Below are positions 11,241 through 23,636 of a stretch of 64,000 bases of DNA, piece by piece. Position numbers and translations under genes: made by a program. The notes under the pieces are model-generated. The model did not search any database. It saw only the letters and a list, made by a program, of their open reading frames with translations, and was not told where the DNA came from. Within the stretch, counting starts at the first letter, position 1. The number at the start of each line of letters is the position of its first letter. The stretch spans positions 145,063,741-145,127,740 of the forward strand of contig CM043945.1 of assembly GCA_014529385.2 (NCBI GenBank). Reading direction: 5' to 3'. This DNA is from Adiantum capillus-veneris. Taxonomy: Eukaryota > Streptophyta > Polypodiopsida > Polypodiales > Pteridaceae.

Positions 11241-13290
11241 CTGTGCCACCGTTGTTGTTCTACCTGTAAATTGATGTTTGCTTGATTAAATTGTTCTTTG
11301 TAATAATGAGAAGCATTTTCTTGGTCTCTCTTTGTAGCTCAGCTCGGAGCTCTATTTCCATCCTTTGTAGCTCTTCAATCTTGCTTTGTAGTTATTGATT
11401 AGACTGAATTGCCTTTGCTACTTCCACTTTGGTTTCCTTTAAATCCAACTCTCTGAGGTTGTTGAGATCCCTCTGACATTGGAGCTATAATTTTATATGC
11501 TCAAGGTGCTCATCAATATCAAATGAGTGCACCATTTTCTTTCCCTCTTCTACAATGCTTGAGTGTGAGGGGAAAACGGTTCCTTATAAGATATGTTTGG
11601 CTTGCTGGAGGTGCCGGTTTCTTCCATTCTGCTTGTTGTCTTAGCCTTGATCTTTTCTTGTTCTTTTTTAAATTTCTCTAGTGGGGCCAACTTCCTTTCC
11701 TCTTGTTCTTTTGTCCTTTCTGTATCTTCAATTGGAACTTACCACTCTTGCTTGTTAGTTTCTTGGTTTACCGCTTGGTCCTTTGAGTTCTGATCCGAAC
11801 GATGGGTGGTTGGCTGATTAGAGTTTGGAGGAATATCAGTATGGATTTTCAAGTACTCCACACCACCCTCCTCTCCAGTCTTATCCTCTTCCTTTTCATC
11901 CTTGTGCTCTTGTTGTGATCGTGCCCCTTTAACTTTTGCTTTATCGTTAGAGTGGGTCAATTCATCCAATGATTCGAGGTCATTAGTTTTCTACCTCTTA
12001 GTATCCTATTGTGCTCTCTATTTTGCTCTTTTCTTGATTTTTTTTTAATACATTGCCACATTTTTCTGGCAATGTCCAAATTGTCTTTGGCAGCTCTTCT
12101 CTTGTACTATTTGATCTTTTGTAATCTCTCTGCTTTGCGTTGCTATAGCGGATTGTCTTCATCATCCTCTCCTTCATCATCTACCTCATCTCCCTGATTT
12201 CTTTTTTCTTCAACCCTTTTCCTGTGGAGTTCCTCTTTCTATACACCTTGTGTTTGAGAGATAGGTACATTATCTTTATGCTCAACATATCTTCGTTTTA
12301 GGTGTACCCAATAGAGCGTGTATTCTTGTTTTTCCTTGTCATCTTCCTCCTCTTTAGAAGTTTGGTACTTTGAAGGATTTTTGTGGTTCTTGGGTTTGAT
12401 TTCTCCACTGAGCTTTATATCAGATTTTGTCTCTTCACTATTTGATTTCTTTCTTTGAGAGCTCTATCCAGCTGATTCTTTGGTGGTGGCACTGATAAGG
12501 GCCCTTCCACTTGTTTAACCGCATGCTTTGACCTATGTAGGAGTTCTAGTTATGTTTCAACCGGGGTAGCTCATCAATCATACCCAAGGCCTGGTATGAA
12601 ATTCTAATCAACACTAGTCCCCCATTCATATACATGTTTTGTTTCAATCGTCGTTCTTGAGGTTTGCTTCGACCAGATTTTCCAAAATGTAGGTGTCAAG
12701 GTCACACCTAATCATTCTTTGCCCTGACAATCCAATGGCCATAACCACAAACAATGTGTAGATTTGGTTTGATGTATCTTGGTGGCTTTTAGACATTTAA
12801 ATATTGTGCAATAAGGCGCATTGCAAAATTTTGTTTCTAAGTATACAAAATCCTTGTATGTATGTCCTTGCTGTTGGACGATAGCTTTGTCATTGTCAAC
12901 AAATTCTGTCTTTAGCAACAAGTTGTGGTTGCCTGGTAGTAGATGTAGTGCTTGGTTAATCATATCCACAATGATTCTGACCTTCACTTTCTCACCATCA
13001 TTATCCATCAGGGTAGCTTCTTTGTTGTACTAAATTGAGGACATCAATTCATGTGCCCTCTAAAAATATGTACCCTAAGGCTGTAGTCTAAAAAATGTAT
13101 CCATTTGAAGACATCTTGTTCCTTGAATTACTTCTTCTTGTTGTTGATGGAGGTTCCAGAGCTCTTTTTGGAAAATTGTGGTCTTCACTTTAGTGCCATC
13201 TACTGTTGTTGTGCAGCTTCGCTTCCATGATGGGAAAAAGAGCACAAAAATGCAAGCTAAGCTTCTTTGAAGCCTATACATTTATTGGAT
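11241..13290 (-). pseudogene. Decayed minus-strand coding region, retroelement gag-like
   Basis: Several minus-strand open stretches (11739-11969, 11998-12180, 12712-13008, 13075-13281) read as one charged, glutamine- and lysine-rich protein broken by stops. The rightmost part, CIFVLFFPSWKRSC, resembles CIFLVSFLAWEQSC in the Ty3 relic at 34823-35032, and similarity continues across its right edge into the PPR relic at both places. No zinc knuckle or catalytic motif is seen. Retroelement origin is inferred from this pairing only. Confidence 0.35.
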
Positions 13291-14330
13291 CAAGGCTTGT
13301 TAACAGGCCAATTTTAATGATTAATGTATGCTAGATGCGGCTTTAAAGGGCCGACATATGCTTTAATGATGCTAAAAAGGAGTATGCTTAAAGTGATCAT
13401 AGATGGGAGATTATGGTCTTGCACTCTAGTGCTTGAAGTGCTCTACCAGCCTGTCTTTGCGGCTCGTCAATGTGGAGCTACTATGAGGAAGTTATGGCAG
13501 TTTTAAGTTTAAGTTAATGCAGATCTATACCAGATAGGGCAACTACAGCTGAGAGGTTTGAGATGAAGTGAATGAATGGACCTAAAGTGCTCACTTTGTG
13601 GAGCACATCGGTCTTTTCAGATTAGTAATCAAAGATCTGGTCACCAAGTTATTACCAGTTTAAGTTTCCTAGGAGGCCAGTTCCATGCTAGGTTGATCAC
13701 CTCGTGTAGTGTGCCATTTGGAAATTTTACAGCCCAGTAAGGGTTTGTATGGAGACTATGTGATGAGTGCAGGCTAAAGGAATTCATAGAATGCCAATCG
13801 GAGGATGAAGCTTAAGAAATTAATGCTTGAATTTGGCGACAATGACTAACGATGGTGAGGTTTGTTCAAAATGTCATCTTATGCAGAACAATGATTGCAA
13901 GAATGCCCAACACGGCAATGGCAAGGAGCTCTAGGCTATTTTCATCAAATGCGAAGGGAATGCCTTTCTCCAAAAGTAATCACCTACACTTGCATCTTAA
14001 TATTTTGTGGCAATATCCACAACATTGAAATGGAAGCAAAATTCACGATGGTATTGTTAGTCAAGGATTGTTGGAGAAAGATTTCGTGCTTGGCAGTACC
14101 TTGATTGACTGTGCGATGCAAGAGGGCTCTTGGCTAAACATGTCGTGCTCAACAATGCTTTGGGCGATAAATGTGGTGCCTTACGAAAGCATAAAGCTAT
14201 TGATGAGGTTTCGTTATAAGATGTCGTCTTGTGGAGTGCATTGAGTGCAGAGAATGCCAACTTTGCCAGTGCCTTGGTTAATTTGCATGCCAAATGTGGT
14301 ACCCTTATGAATGAAGGGCCAAAAGGCTGC
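13290..14330 (+). pseudogene. PPR gene relic
   Basis: The piece at about 13910-14080 reads GALGYFHQMRRECLSPKVITY, matching the PPR repeat pattern (aL..F..M...g..P...Ty). A second piece near 14230-14310 (SALVNLHAKCGTL) matches the PLS-type motif YAKCG. Frames change and stops lie between them. The upstream 13300-13700 part is paralogous to 35100-35460. PPR proteins bind organellar RNA, but nothing here can be functional. Confidence 0.6.
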
Positions 14331-15660
14331 CCGCCCAATGAATCAAATGGCTACCGACCCATGACCTTAAGAGGAGGGGCCGCCCAAGAGGTGTGGAAAG
14401 AGAGGAAAATAGGGAAGCATGGCGCTCAGGCAGCAAGGAGAAGGGCAGAGGGAGACGAGGATGAGCGCGGATATGGAGAAAAAACTATAGAGCTAGTTGG
14501 GGCGACCCTATTTGGTATTAGTGATGCGTGTTTCTATGCAGGTCTCATGATGGCCCTGCCACATCTTGGGCGGGTTGTCATGCCGCCGTGACAAGCAAAG
14601 AGAAGGGATTTATAAAAAAAAAGCTAAATATAAGGGGGCAAAAGAGGCAAAAACAAGGGCAAGGGAGATGATTTGGATGGCATCAACAGGAGAGAAAGGG
14701 CATGGACGAACTTAGGAGGAGGGGGAGCTCGTGAAGCGAGGAAGTAAGGAGCATCTCTCTCTCTCTCTCTCTGTCTCATTCTTGAAGCAACAATGACTCT
14801 CTCTCCTTCTCTTGGATAGGCAAGGGAGCTTGTGAAGGAGTGGAAGCAAAAAAGACCAGAAACGAAAGAAGAAAGGTCTCTCTCTCTCTCTCATGCATAA
14901 GCAAAGGAAGCTCTCTCTCTCTCTCTCTCTCTCTCAACTAAGAGGAGAAGAGGAATCAATCTCTCTCTATAGTGAGGGATTTAAAGCCATCCCTCTCTCT
15001 CGACCTTGGTGAGCAAGAAAAGGGAAGATCCTTGGACAAGGAGGTGATCAAGGACCAGGAAGATATTTAAAGCTCTCTTTCTCTTGACCTTGGTGAGCAA
15101 GAAAAGGGAAGATCGTTGGACAAGGATGTGATAAAGGAGCAAGAAGAGATGAAGAGGAGCAATGAAGAAGGAGGTAATATTTTTTGGGCTATGAGAAGGA
15201 AAATCTCTTGAGCAAGAGGGGGCTCTCGAAGGCAATTGAAAAAGAGGATTTTTTTGGAAAAAGAAGTAAAGGAAAGAGAAGGATAAGAAGAGGAAGATGG
15301 AATTAGAGAGAACTCTTGGCAAGTGGCATAGGAGCTTCTCCATCATCTTTTTTTCCATCACCGTCATCAGCTTAAAGATTGATTAATTATCTTGTTAAGT
15401 CTCGGTGTCGTTAACGGCCCGGTTAATCTTGTAAAACAAGAGCTGAAACTCCTAGTTAGTAGATGATCCAAGTAACAGTGCTGTTACCAACCCGACTTGG
15501 CTAAGGATTAAGTTGTACTCAAAGAATTATTGGATTAATTGATGATTACGATGATTGCCATATCTTTTTGCACCTATTGTTCTTATTCTCTCTCACATCT
15601 CTCACAGTCGGAGATCCCGCACCTACCCTGCTCACTTTTTGAACACATATCCCTCGACAC
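14331..15660. repeat. GA/CT-rich non-coding stretch with an ~84-bp tandem duplication
   Basis: Short CT runs lie at 14757-14772, 14878-14892 and 14911-14934. A unit with CCTTGGTGAGCAAGAAAAGG occurs at about 15003 and 15088. An open frame at 14229-14591 runs out of the PPR relic into purine-rich sequence with no recognisable domain. I see no gene. Confidence 0.5.
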
Positions 15661-16004
15661 TGCTTCAAATGCACCAATGAAAATGTTAGCCAATATTTGA
15701 GCAATCTCCTCCTTTGACAGATGAGCTTTCTCGTTCGATGAAATTTCTATCACTTGGTAGCATTGTGATTTCCATTTCTTCCTTGGTCATCTGCGAGGCA
15801 TTCAGACATTTCCAAGATTAGATCCAGAGATGCCAACACATTGTCGAGCAAAGTTTTTTTAAAAAGCAAACTTTGATCATAAAATGAAAAATGAGTATAA
15901 CTTGATCAGAACAAGCCCAAATTTGTCCAAACTTCACCAGTGCATCTAGGGTAGCTACATGCACTAGATTAGGAAGTTGCAGGTCAATTTTGGCTTAGGG
16001 GGGT

Positions 16005-16022
16005 CATGGATCGCGATCCATG
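16005..16022. repeat. Palindrome CATGGATCGCGATCCATG
   Basis: Perfect 18-bp dyad, in the context GGGTCATGG...CCATGTTGGACAAC. Confidence 0.95.
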
Positions 16023-16276
16023 TTGGACAACATTTTGAGCTTTTGGTTGTACCATCTGATCAAACAAGGGTTGGGGATGCTATGCTTCATTTCTTTTTGG
16101 ATTTGGATCACTGGTTGGGATTTCAAGCCAGATTTTGGAATTTTTCTCCAACTTAGAGACTTTTGGCAAGTTGGCAAAGATTTTGCAATTCAAATGACTT
16201 GAAACTCTAGGGTCAGGTTGTCCTTGATATTTGGGACATGTTGATATGGTTTTTTCTTGTACAACTCACAAGGAGT

Positions 16277-16294
16277 CATGGATCGTGATCCATG
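16277..16294. repeat. Palindrome variant CATGGATCGTGATCCATG
   Basis: One central transition from the perfect form; the flanks GTCATGG and CCATGTTGGA resemble the 16005 copy. Confidence 0.9.
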
Positions 16295-16812
16295 TTGGAT
16301 GACCTTTTGGGGTGAAACCTTGGAACCTTATTCCTATAGTCTATCCTAATACATTGGTGAAGTTAGTTTCAAATTTGGACAAGTTCATCTCAGCTAGTTT
16401 CCCCAGTTTCCCAAGTTATGGTCTGACTTTACCATATGTGGTTGTAGGTAGCACTTTTGATCTTTGATTGTGGTCAATCTGTTTGGCATTTGGATTTGTT
16501 GATGATTTGGAGTTGAAAAAGAACCCCAAACCCAACTTGCTATTGAGTTTTATCCCATTTGGAGTTTGTTTGGACACTTTAGGCCCTCTTGAAGCACTTT
16601 TGAGGATTACTTTGGTCACAACAAGTTTCCAAGCTTCTTTGGTGTTGCAACTTGCTCAAAATCACAAATTCTATACTTAACACTATGACTTTGCTCATTT
16701 GACATTTGAAGCTTTTGAGATGAGATAACAATAAGAATTTTATATATATTTCCAACTTAAGATCATTGCAAACAATCTGCACTCCTTTCTTGATCAGTCT
16801 GCTTCAAGGGGT

Positions 16813-16830
16813 CATAGATTGCGATCCATT
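16813..16830. repeat. Degenerate palindrome copy
   Basis: CATAGATTGCGATCCATT, with several changes from the consensus, preceded by GGGGT as in other copies. Confidence 0.6.
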
Positions 16831-17084
16831 TTCAAACACTATTTTGCACAAGACTTATAGGGTATCCTCCAAGCATCTCGTTTAAGCTATTGTTACACTT
16901 TTCATTGAATTTGAGTTAAAATTCTTCAATCATGGGTGAAAATGATCATTTGGAGAGTGAAAGTCCAATTTTCCTTGATTATTTATGATTGCAATGTCCA
17001 TTTTAAGTCAAATTTGCAGGGCACATTTTGCAAGGTAATATCAAACTATATGTGCCAAAATTTCCTAGTTAGGCCATGTTGGGC

Positions 17085-17106
17085 AACATGGATCGCGATC
17101 CATGTT
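17085..17106. repeat. 22-bp perfect palindrome
   Basis: The core ACATGGATCGCGATCCATGT at 17086-17105 is extended by one more matching base on each side. Confidence 0.95.
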
Positions 17107-17164
17107 TTTCAACATTTTTGAAGTGTGATTACAACAGTGAGACAACAATTTCACCAGCATTGGG

Positions 17165-17182
17165 TCATGGATCACGATCCAT
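17165..17182. repeat. Palindrome variant CATGGATCACGATCCATG
   Basis: Same motif 79 bp from the 17086 copy, with one central change. Confidence 0.9.
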
Positions 17183-18235
17183 GTTCCACCCCATTTGTGG
17201 CTTGTGATTAGATGCTTGGGTTTTGTCAAGTGAGGGGAGAATTCCCGTGCATTTTTCTTGGGATTTGAACTTGATTTACCCTTCCAAAAGTTCTCTGTCA
17301 ATTTTCCCAAATCCCTATTTTGATTTGATTGATTCTTCTTTTTTGATTGTCTGGGTGCACTTTTGATCATACATAATTGTTTATGCATTAATAAGGAGCA
17401 TACCTGTGAAATCAGGTGCAGTCTGAAGGTTTGAGGTGGTTGTAGCAGGCAAAAGTGTGACAAGGAGCTTTAGGTCATACAAGCTCGGTAGCTCTCTCTC
17501 TAAGCTGACTGAATGCAAATGAGGTATCTTTTGCCCATTTTGACTACATGTGCCCGGATTACCCCGAATGCAATTTACATACTTACCTTAGTTGGCCACA
17601 TTTTTCATGCCATACCACCTGCGGATCACATGGTTTGTCATCTGAACTTCTGGTCATCATTTGCTCTTGATTTTGCAATTTTGGTATGTTTGAAGTTCGC
17701 CCCAATTTGGACTTTTGCCAAATCATTCCATATTTGCCTTTGCTTGAGGCCTTTGCTATATAGGTTTGGCATTTGCTTTCAAAACCTGATTCCAATTTTT
17801 GTGGCTCTTCTTATTAACATTTTTATCATTATTAGGTTGAAAAGGAAACAAAATTACTAAAAATTATTCTTATTTGGCCAAACAAATTTCCAAAATTATT
17901 CCTCACACTCATATGTACATACTCTCACTCTAGGTATCCAACTCATAGAAATCTATCGCTATGGCTTAATACTTTTCCAGATAAGAGTAAAAGTATGCTA
18001 AAAGCTGTCAAAAACAAAAACATTAAGCATCAAATACACTTTATACATTGTACACCTAATCTCTCAACATTTTTTAGCCTATTATCTTTCAATTTGTTTT
18101 GTTAGCTCTTGTAGCCACTATTACTACTGATGTAGCCACTATTACTGCTACTGTAGCCATTGTTACTTCCCCCTTCCCATTCTAAGTTTCACTGGACGAT
18201 GGTTTGTCCAATGTGCATGGGAAAAAACAATGTGT

Positions 18236-19285
18236 CTATGCAAGGTCATGTAAGATGGACCTATTATGCTTAGAGTAGAGATGTAGTGGGTAACATGATG
18301 TTGGGCAAGAGGTGGGTACTGAATGAATCAACAATCTAGTGGCTTTTGTTGGCGAGGTTTTATTTTGTGCGCATTTGCTGAACAAAAGTTGTTGAAGCTG
18401 CGATTCCTTCTCCTTAATTCTTGGGTTCGTGATACTTTCCCCAATAGATGATTGGGTTGGACTATAGGGATCCATTTGAGGAATGTTTTTGAAGGTTGCG
18501 ACAAGATCAAGGTATTCGTTGTTTTCTTTTTCCATTACCATCCGGATGTTGTTGATTTTTGTGGTAGCTCCACTTTGGATTTTGGAATCCATTTGCACTT
18601 GGTTAAGTATGTTGAAGCCTAAATTGGTTGATTTAAGTTTTGGTGTTGGTTTTGGTTAGATTTGTTGGTCTTGGCACTTGAATTTTTTTGGGTAGAGAGG
18701 CATAGGATAGAGTTGCAACCATTGTCTTTGGGATCCATAACTGAGTCGGTTTTGATGCCATGATTGATTTTTGAATCCAGACTTGGGTTATGATGTTTGT
18801 GCATTTTCTAGCAGATAGTTTTGGTGTAGAATCAATCAATTTATCCTCTGTTTCACAGTCAATCGAATCCTTATTCATCCCAAATGTGATCTGTTTGTGC
18901 GAATGGTGTACCATAGAAATTATCCTTGAGAGAATAATGAAATGTGCCTCCTTCCAATCTGGAATATCTTTATAACTTTGCATCCATAAAACTCCCAAAA
19001 TTATACGTTTTTTGAGATGTGTATTAGCCATAATGTCGAACCAATGTGGGTACTTGTTTCCATCAATAATTGATCGAGAAATTGGCTTGTTCCAAACTAA
19101 CCATGGTTTCTCTGTTCATCACTTTGAGTCCAATTTGGGTTGTTTCAATCATTGATTCTGATAATTTTAGGTAGGTTGAATATTGCATAGCATTGACATG
19201 TGCTCTAGTATCCACAAGTGCCCTTTTGGTTGCTACATTGGCTAGCCAAACATTAATTCCAACATCCATACCACCAAGCCAAGTT
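18236..19285 (-). pseudogene. Retropepsin-like relic, Ty3 type
   Basis: Minus-strand frames read KRALVDTRAHVNAM (19063-19269), an aspartic-protease signature in which DTG became DTR, then ILGVLWMQSYKDIPDWKEAHF (about 18940-19010), matching the ILG..W..Y block that closes the domain. Downstream frames to 18236 are low in information. In coding order the relic lies after the integrase C-terminus of Ty3-B, not before it, so a second element fragment is likely. Confidence 0.45.
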
Positions 19286-19399
19286 TACTTGACTTGAAGT
19301 GATACAATAAGAGGTGGTGGTTGATATTTTTCTTTTTGTTTTAAACTCCATAATTTAACATTTTGAACTTTCTTCTGTTGCTCCTTAGCTAAGAGTATC

Positions 19400-20915
19400 T
19401 TTTTCAACATGTCCACAGTGAGAGGTTGTTGATACTTTTTCAATCTGCAACCATTTATCCAGTTAGACATCCCACCTCCCTCTAATGTTTCAAGTTGAAC
19501 GGCTCCACTTGGTGGTATGCCATTGATAAAAAATGGGCCGTTACCCGCTTTTAAAGTTGTTTGGAATGTTGCTTAAGGGTGTAGACTAAGACGTTTTTCA
19601 CCCTTTTGAAATTCCTTGTTTTCACATGGTGGTCACGAAATTGTTTCATTTATCATTTTTGCGCATACATAGCTATAATCGATTGAAGTCTAGTCTCATC
19701 CAAATGCATTAGTTGGTTCATTCTATTAGAGAACTCATGTCCCATCCATCCCAAGTTTTGAGCTACTCGTAGTGTAGGAATTAAGAATTCTACCAGCAGT
19801 ATGGCATTTATCCCAAGTACTAAGTTGAAAGAAGTTGTATTTTGTGGCTTTTTATATGCTACCCAATATGCCCATATGACTAAATGTAGCTTCATTTCCA
19901 ATTAGATCTAAATTCACTGAAAATCTTTGTGAGCACTATGCACAATACTTTGTTGGTGCTCTCGGCTTGTTCATTGGCTTGGGAGGGTGATATGGAGCTG
20001 ATTTAGAATGAAGTATCATAAATTCATGCAACAGGAAATCAACCATATCATTGATGGAATGAGTGTCTTGATCACTCACAATTTCAATTGGAAGGCCATA
20101 CCTCATAAAAATGTTCTCGTATAAGAATTGTGTTGTGACTTTAGCATCGTTCTTTTGTGTTACCTTAGCCTCAATCCGTTTGGTCAAATAATCCGCTGCT
20201 AGTATAATGTATTGAGCATGCGTTCTATATGCTAGTGGTGAGAACGTCTAGCTCGTACTTTAGTCCATTGGCAAGTGTCGCATTGTTTCATGTAATATTC
20301 AACATCCATAAATAGAGTAGACCACTTGATTCCTACTAAGAGTATTGCTTTTATGATTTTGTCTGTCAAAAACTGTCCTCCAATTGGACAAGTGTGAGCT
20401 TTCTCAAGAATGGATAGGTACTTAGTCGTCATCTATTCCTTTTTTAAAAAGATGGTTTTCAAAAATGACATAGATTTTGACTTCTTGTTGAATCATGCGT
20501 AATCTAGCTCAAGTTCTCTGGTAAAACATCGTGCTCTAAGTACTCCACAAAGGTACTTCGCCCACTTGGGGACTATTGCTATCCTGAAATGTGTCACATG
20601 TTTGATTGGCTTGTTGATTGTGCAAGCATCACATGAGCTAACATAGTCGTGTATGCTTTTCTGCATGTGAGGCCAATACACTTTAAGTCGCATTAGTCTC
20701 TAATATGTTTGCATTATAGAATTATGAATATCCATCATTTGTACATGAGCTTGTTTTTGAAATATCTCTTTTTTGGATAGCTTAATGCATAATCTGAGTA
20801 TGCCATCGTATCCTTGCTTGTATAATCGTAATGTAATCAACACCAAGTTGCAAGATTTCTCAACAATTGATGGTTGTCTCTCAATCTGTAGTGAACCAAT
20901 GGTGAGAAATGGTAT
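19400..20915 (-). pseudogene. Ty3-B integrase relic (3' part, left of the CACTA)
   Basis: In minus order: YDGILRLCI near 20800, two HHCC-type segments (KVYWPHMQKSIHDYVSSCDACT at about 20690-20620, and YYMKQCDTCQWTK at about 20300), the catalytic core EAKVTQKNDAKVTTQFLYEN with GLPIEIVSDQDTH (20187-20050), PYHPPKPMNKP, and a C-terminal segment GAVQLETLEGGGMSNWINGCRL near 19500. Stops and frameshifts are many, and the two zinc-finger pieces suggest a duplication. The other half of the element lies right of the CACTA at 33.9-35 kb. Confidence 0.7.
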
Positions 20916-20929
20916 CACTACAAGAGGTC
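20916..20929 (+). repeat. CACTA left terminal inverted repeat
   Basis: CACTACAAGAGGTC, identical to the inverted right end. Confidence 0.95.
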
Positions 20930-21240
20930 GCACATAATTCGGTGCAGGTACCAATGAAATAGCGCTAAATTTTAAACTAAAAAGCACTGAAATAAGGTTT
21001 GAAAAAGACACCGGTATCGTAGCGTCGATATAACTATTGGTGTGGCAGGCATCGGAATAGGCCTATAAACAAGTGTCGGAATAATCAACGGAATACCATA
21101 GCACGATTGCTATACCATCATAGCAAAACCATAACCATCACCTGAACCAAAACCATAACCATAACCATAAACCATAAACATAAGTTGACTGTCAAACCTT
21201 AACCATACCATAAACATAACCATAAACCATAAACATAAGG
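20930..21240. repeat. CACTA left subterminal region with (CCATAA)n
   Basis: GGCATCGGAATAG (21048) and GTGTCGGAATAA (21073) resemble the GGCGTCGGAAT motifs of the other end, the likely transposase-binding repeats. A degenerate CCATAA/ACCATAAACATA array fills about 21120-21235. Confidence 0.65.
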
Positions 21241-22221
21241 ACTACAAAACTATACATATGCAAGAGGTCACTGAGTGAGAAGCCCTCATGGTAATGCCTC
21301 CCAATCGACGTCCTCTCCCTCCTCCTGTAGCAGCAGAGCTGGGTCAAAAGGGCCACAAGTCCATGCTTGTACCCATACTTCTCCTCTTGGCGTGTCGGAA
21401 GGCGCTTCACGGCAACTTCCTGCAAAATTATGGTTTAATCATTAGATAAATATTCAAATAACATATATACTATCAATAATTTAAAGCATACGTATAATAC
21501 TTACAAACTCATGTCGAAGCGTATTGTAGCATCCTTTGGCTGCATCTCTCTGCTGTTGAAATCTATTGGGATTGTCTTGTGTCTCTCATGCAATCCCAAT
21601 CCACTCCTCTAAGTCCAACCATGCTGGCTTGGGATCGCCATCATTGAATTTGTCTCTGGCCTCTGACCGATGGTGTGACATTGTGGACCTCGCCACGCTC
21701 AAAATCTAGGCGTTTGAGACCTGGTCGTACCTCTCTGCCCGCCTGTACTCTCTCTGAATGGTGTCGAGAATGTGATTCTTTCACTCAAGATCAAGATTTT
21801 CCCAAATCTCCACCACAGTATGACCAAACTGAATCGTACAGAGCTGTCAAATCCTCTGTCACATTTCCTTTCCCACCCTATCTTCCACAACAGTCCCATC
21901 CCTGCTCCTGTACACCTTGCTAGGATCATGCTCGTGTGATCCCCAAGGTGAACGTGGTGTGCCCATCGATGAACTATCTACTGAAGAGAGTGGTGGGTGC
22001 TCTCTCGGTGGTGTGGACGTATCGGTAGAACCGCTACCATAGCAACCACCACCTCCAGAACGACGACAACATTGTCTCGAGGATGAACCACCCATCGGTG
22101 TAGAGGGCACACAAGTCCTAGGCGTAGGGGGCACACTAGACTGAGGTGCGGGGCCGCTCAGTGTAGGGACCACACTAGTCCCGGGCGTAGGGTCGGCCGT
22201 AGTAGGTCTAGAGGTACCTGC
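21240..22221 (-). pseudogene. CACTA second gene, TNPA/Ptta-like, 3' part
   Basis: After the copia insertion the frame continues with a Pro/Ser/Thr-rich stretch (TSRPTTADPTPGTSVVPTL), Gly/Ser-rich sequence, then HDPSKVYRSRDGT and a conserved-looking region ending CYNTLRHEF. An intron with GT-AG ends fits 21504-21420, joining to EVAVKRLPTRQEEKYGYKHG. Five in-frame stops (21859, 21847, 21781, 21706, 21586) interrupt an otherwise continuous frame. The layout recalls plant Ptta/En/Spm-type proteins, which bind subterminal repeats; the assignment is by position and pattern. Confidence 0.55.
21420..21504 (-). other. Probable intron in the CACTA second gene
   Basis: Minus-strand donor GTTT|GTAAGTATT and acceptor ATTTTGCAG|GAAG enclose an AT-rich 85-bp segment; the frame is open on both sides. 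Confidence 0.6.
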
Positions 22222-22448
22222 TGTTGGAATTAGGGTTGCAGAGAAACACACACACCTTGGAGAAGATGAAGGAATCTCAAGGCACACAATAGAGAGTGTA
22301 TAACTTAGTGTGCAATGGAAAGATAGATAGCCCTAGAGTGATGGGCGTATATACAATGCACGGGGGGAAAAACCTCCTAAAGAGGGAAAAAATGCCCCGG
22401 CGGTCCTAGTGTGTTCACACACATCACTACCACATGTATATGGTAACA
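22222..22448 (-). repeat. copia 3' LTR
   Basis: Begins TGTTGGAATTAGGGTTGCAG and ends ATGGTAACA on the plus strand; 227 bp like its partner. Confidence 0.95.
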
Positions 22449-22523
22449 AATCCCCCTTGAAGTGATGCGGTGAACGAGATCTAGCACATGAGTAAAGGGA
22501 AGTGCCATGCCTTGAGGACAGGA

Positions 22524-23621
22524 TCACTCCACAAAGGGGAGTAAGCCCAAAGCTTTGCGGAAAGCTTCAAGCTTCTCACAAGACAATGCCTTTGTGAAAA
22601 GATCTGCAAGGTTGTCCTGTGTTGGCACATAAGCCAAGATGATCTCTCCTGCTGAGAGCCTCTCCCTGACATAGTGGTAATGCACCTCAATGTGCTTTGT
22701 GCGAGCATGAAAAAGTGGGTTCCTCGCAACTGCCAATGCACTCTGACTGTCATTGTAGATAGTGTTGGTAGTGTGTTGTCCAACACCCAAATCAGCCATA
22801 AGGCGTCTGAGCCATACACACTCAACCATAGCTGTGAAGATTGTCCTATACTCAGCCTCACAACTCGAAGTGGCCACAGTAGGTTTCTTCTTACTCAACC
22901 ATGATATACATGAACTGCCAAGCATGAAACAAAAACCACTTGTGGACACTCGCGTGTCAAAACAACCAGCCCAATCTGAGTCCGAAAAAGCATGTAAGTC
23001 TGGCGGCAATGATCCCCCCTTGGGATAAAACAAGCCAAGATGTAAAGTGCCACTAAGGAAGCGGAAAATCCTCTTGACAGCCTGCCAATTCTTAGACCCT
23101 GGGCTATGCATAAATCTACTGACCTGTGAGACTGCAAGCTGAATATCCGGCCTCATGTTGCATACATAAATGAGGCAGCCAACAGCAGTTTGGTAAAGAG
23201 TGACATCAGCAGGATCGCCAGAATCATGTAGAATTAACTTCAAACATGTTTCCATGGGAGTGGCAATAGGTTTGCAATCCTCAAGTCCAAACTTACATAG
23301 CAATGTCTCTATGTAACTTTTCTGACACAAGGCAATACCACCATCACACTGCTTAAACTGTATACCCAAATAATGATGCAATAGCCCCAAATCTTTCATC
23401 TTGAAAGTAGCATTCAAATCAGCCTTAAATTCAGCAATATGTCTCTCATCTGGTCCAATGATCAGCAAATCATCAACATAAAGAACCACGATGAGAAATA
23501 CATCACCCTCACGCTTTACATACAATGTGCTTTCTGTTGGACTGTTACGAAAGCCTTGTTTGACCAAATGAGTGTCAGATTTCTCATACCAAGCACGAGG
23601 AGATTGCTTCAACCCATACAA
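22524..23621 (-). pseudogene. copia pol, C-terminal half: reverse transcriptase palm and RNase H
   Basis: About 365 residues continue pol after an in-frame TGA (23637-23639). YGLKQSPRAWYEK and the YVDDLLIIG polymerase site lie within the first 60 residues. RNase H follows with SDSDWAGC near residue 213, TSSCEAEYRT and NPLFHARTKHIEVHYHYVRE, and the tail DLFTKALS. The segment itself is undamaged; there is no in-frame ATG at its start. Confidence 0.9.
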
Positions 23622-23636
23622 AGCCTTGTTACATTT

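Larger units (their letters stand above)
15661..17960 (-). repeat. Palindrome-bearing dispersed repeat, copy A
   Basis: Non-coding AT-rich sequence with five copies of a palindrome around CATGGATCGCGATCCATG. Its right edge, read on the minus strand (TTTGGCCAAATAAGAATAAT), matches 56470-56500 at the start of copy B on the plus strand, so both belong to one dispersed family. No coding motif was found; it could be an LTR-like or non-autonomous element. Confidence 0.5.

Noticed and set aside
15661-15841. Minus-strand segment KAHLSKEEIAQILANIFIGAF that faintly recalls a cytochrome P450 helix
   Set aside because: Too short, the key residues of the oxygen-binding motif are absent and neighbouring frames show no P450 marks.
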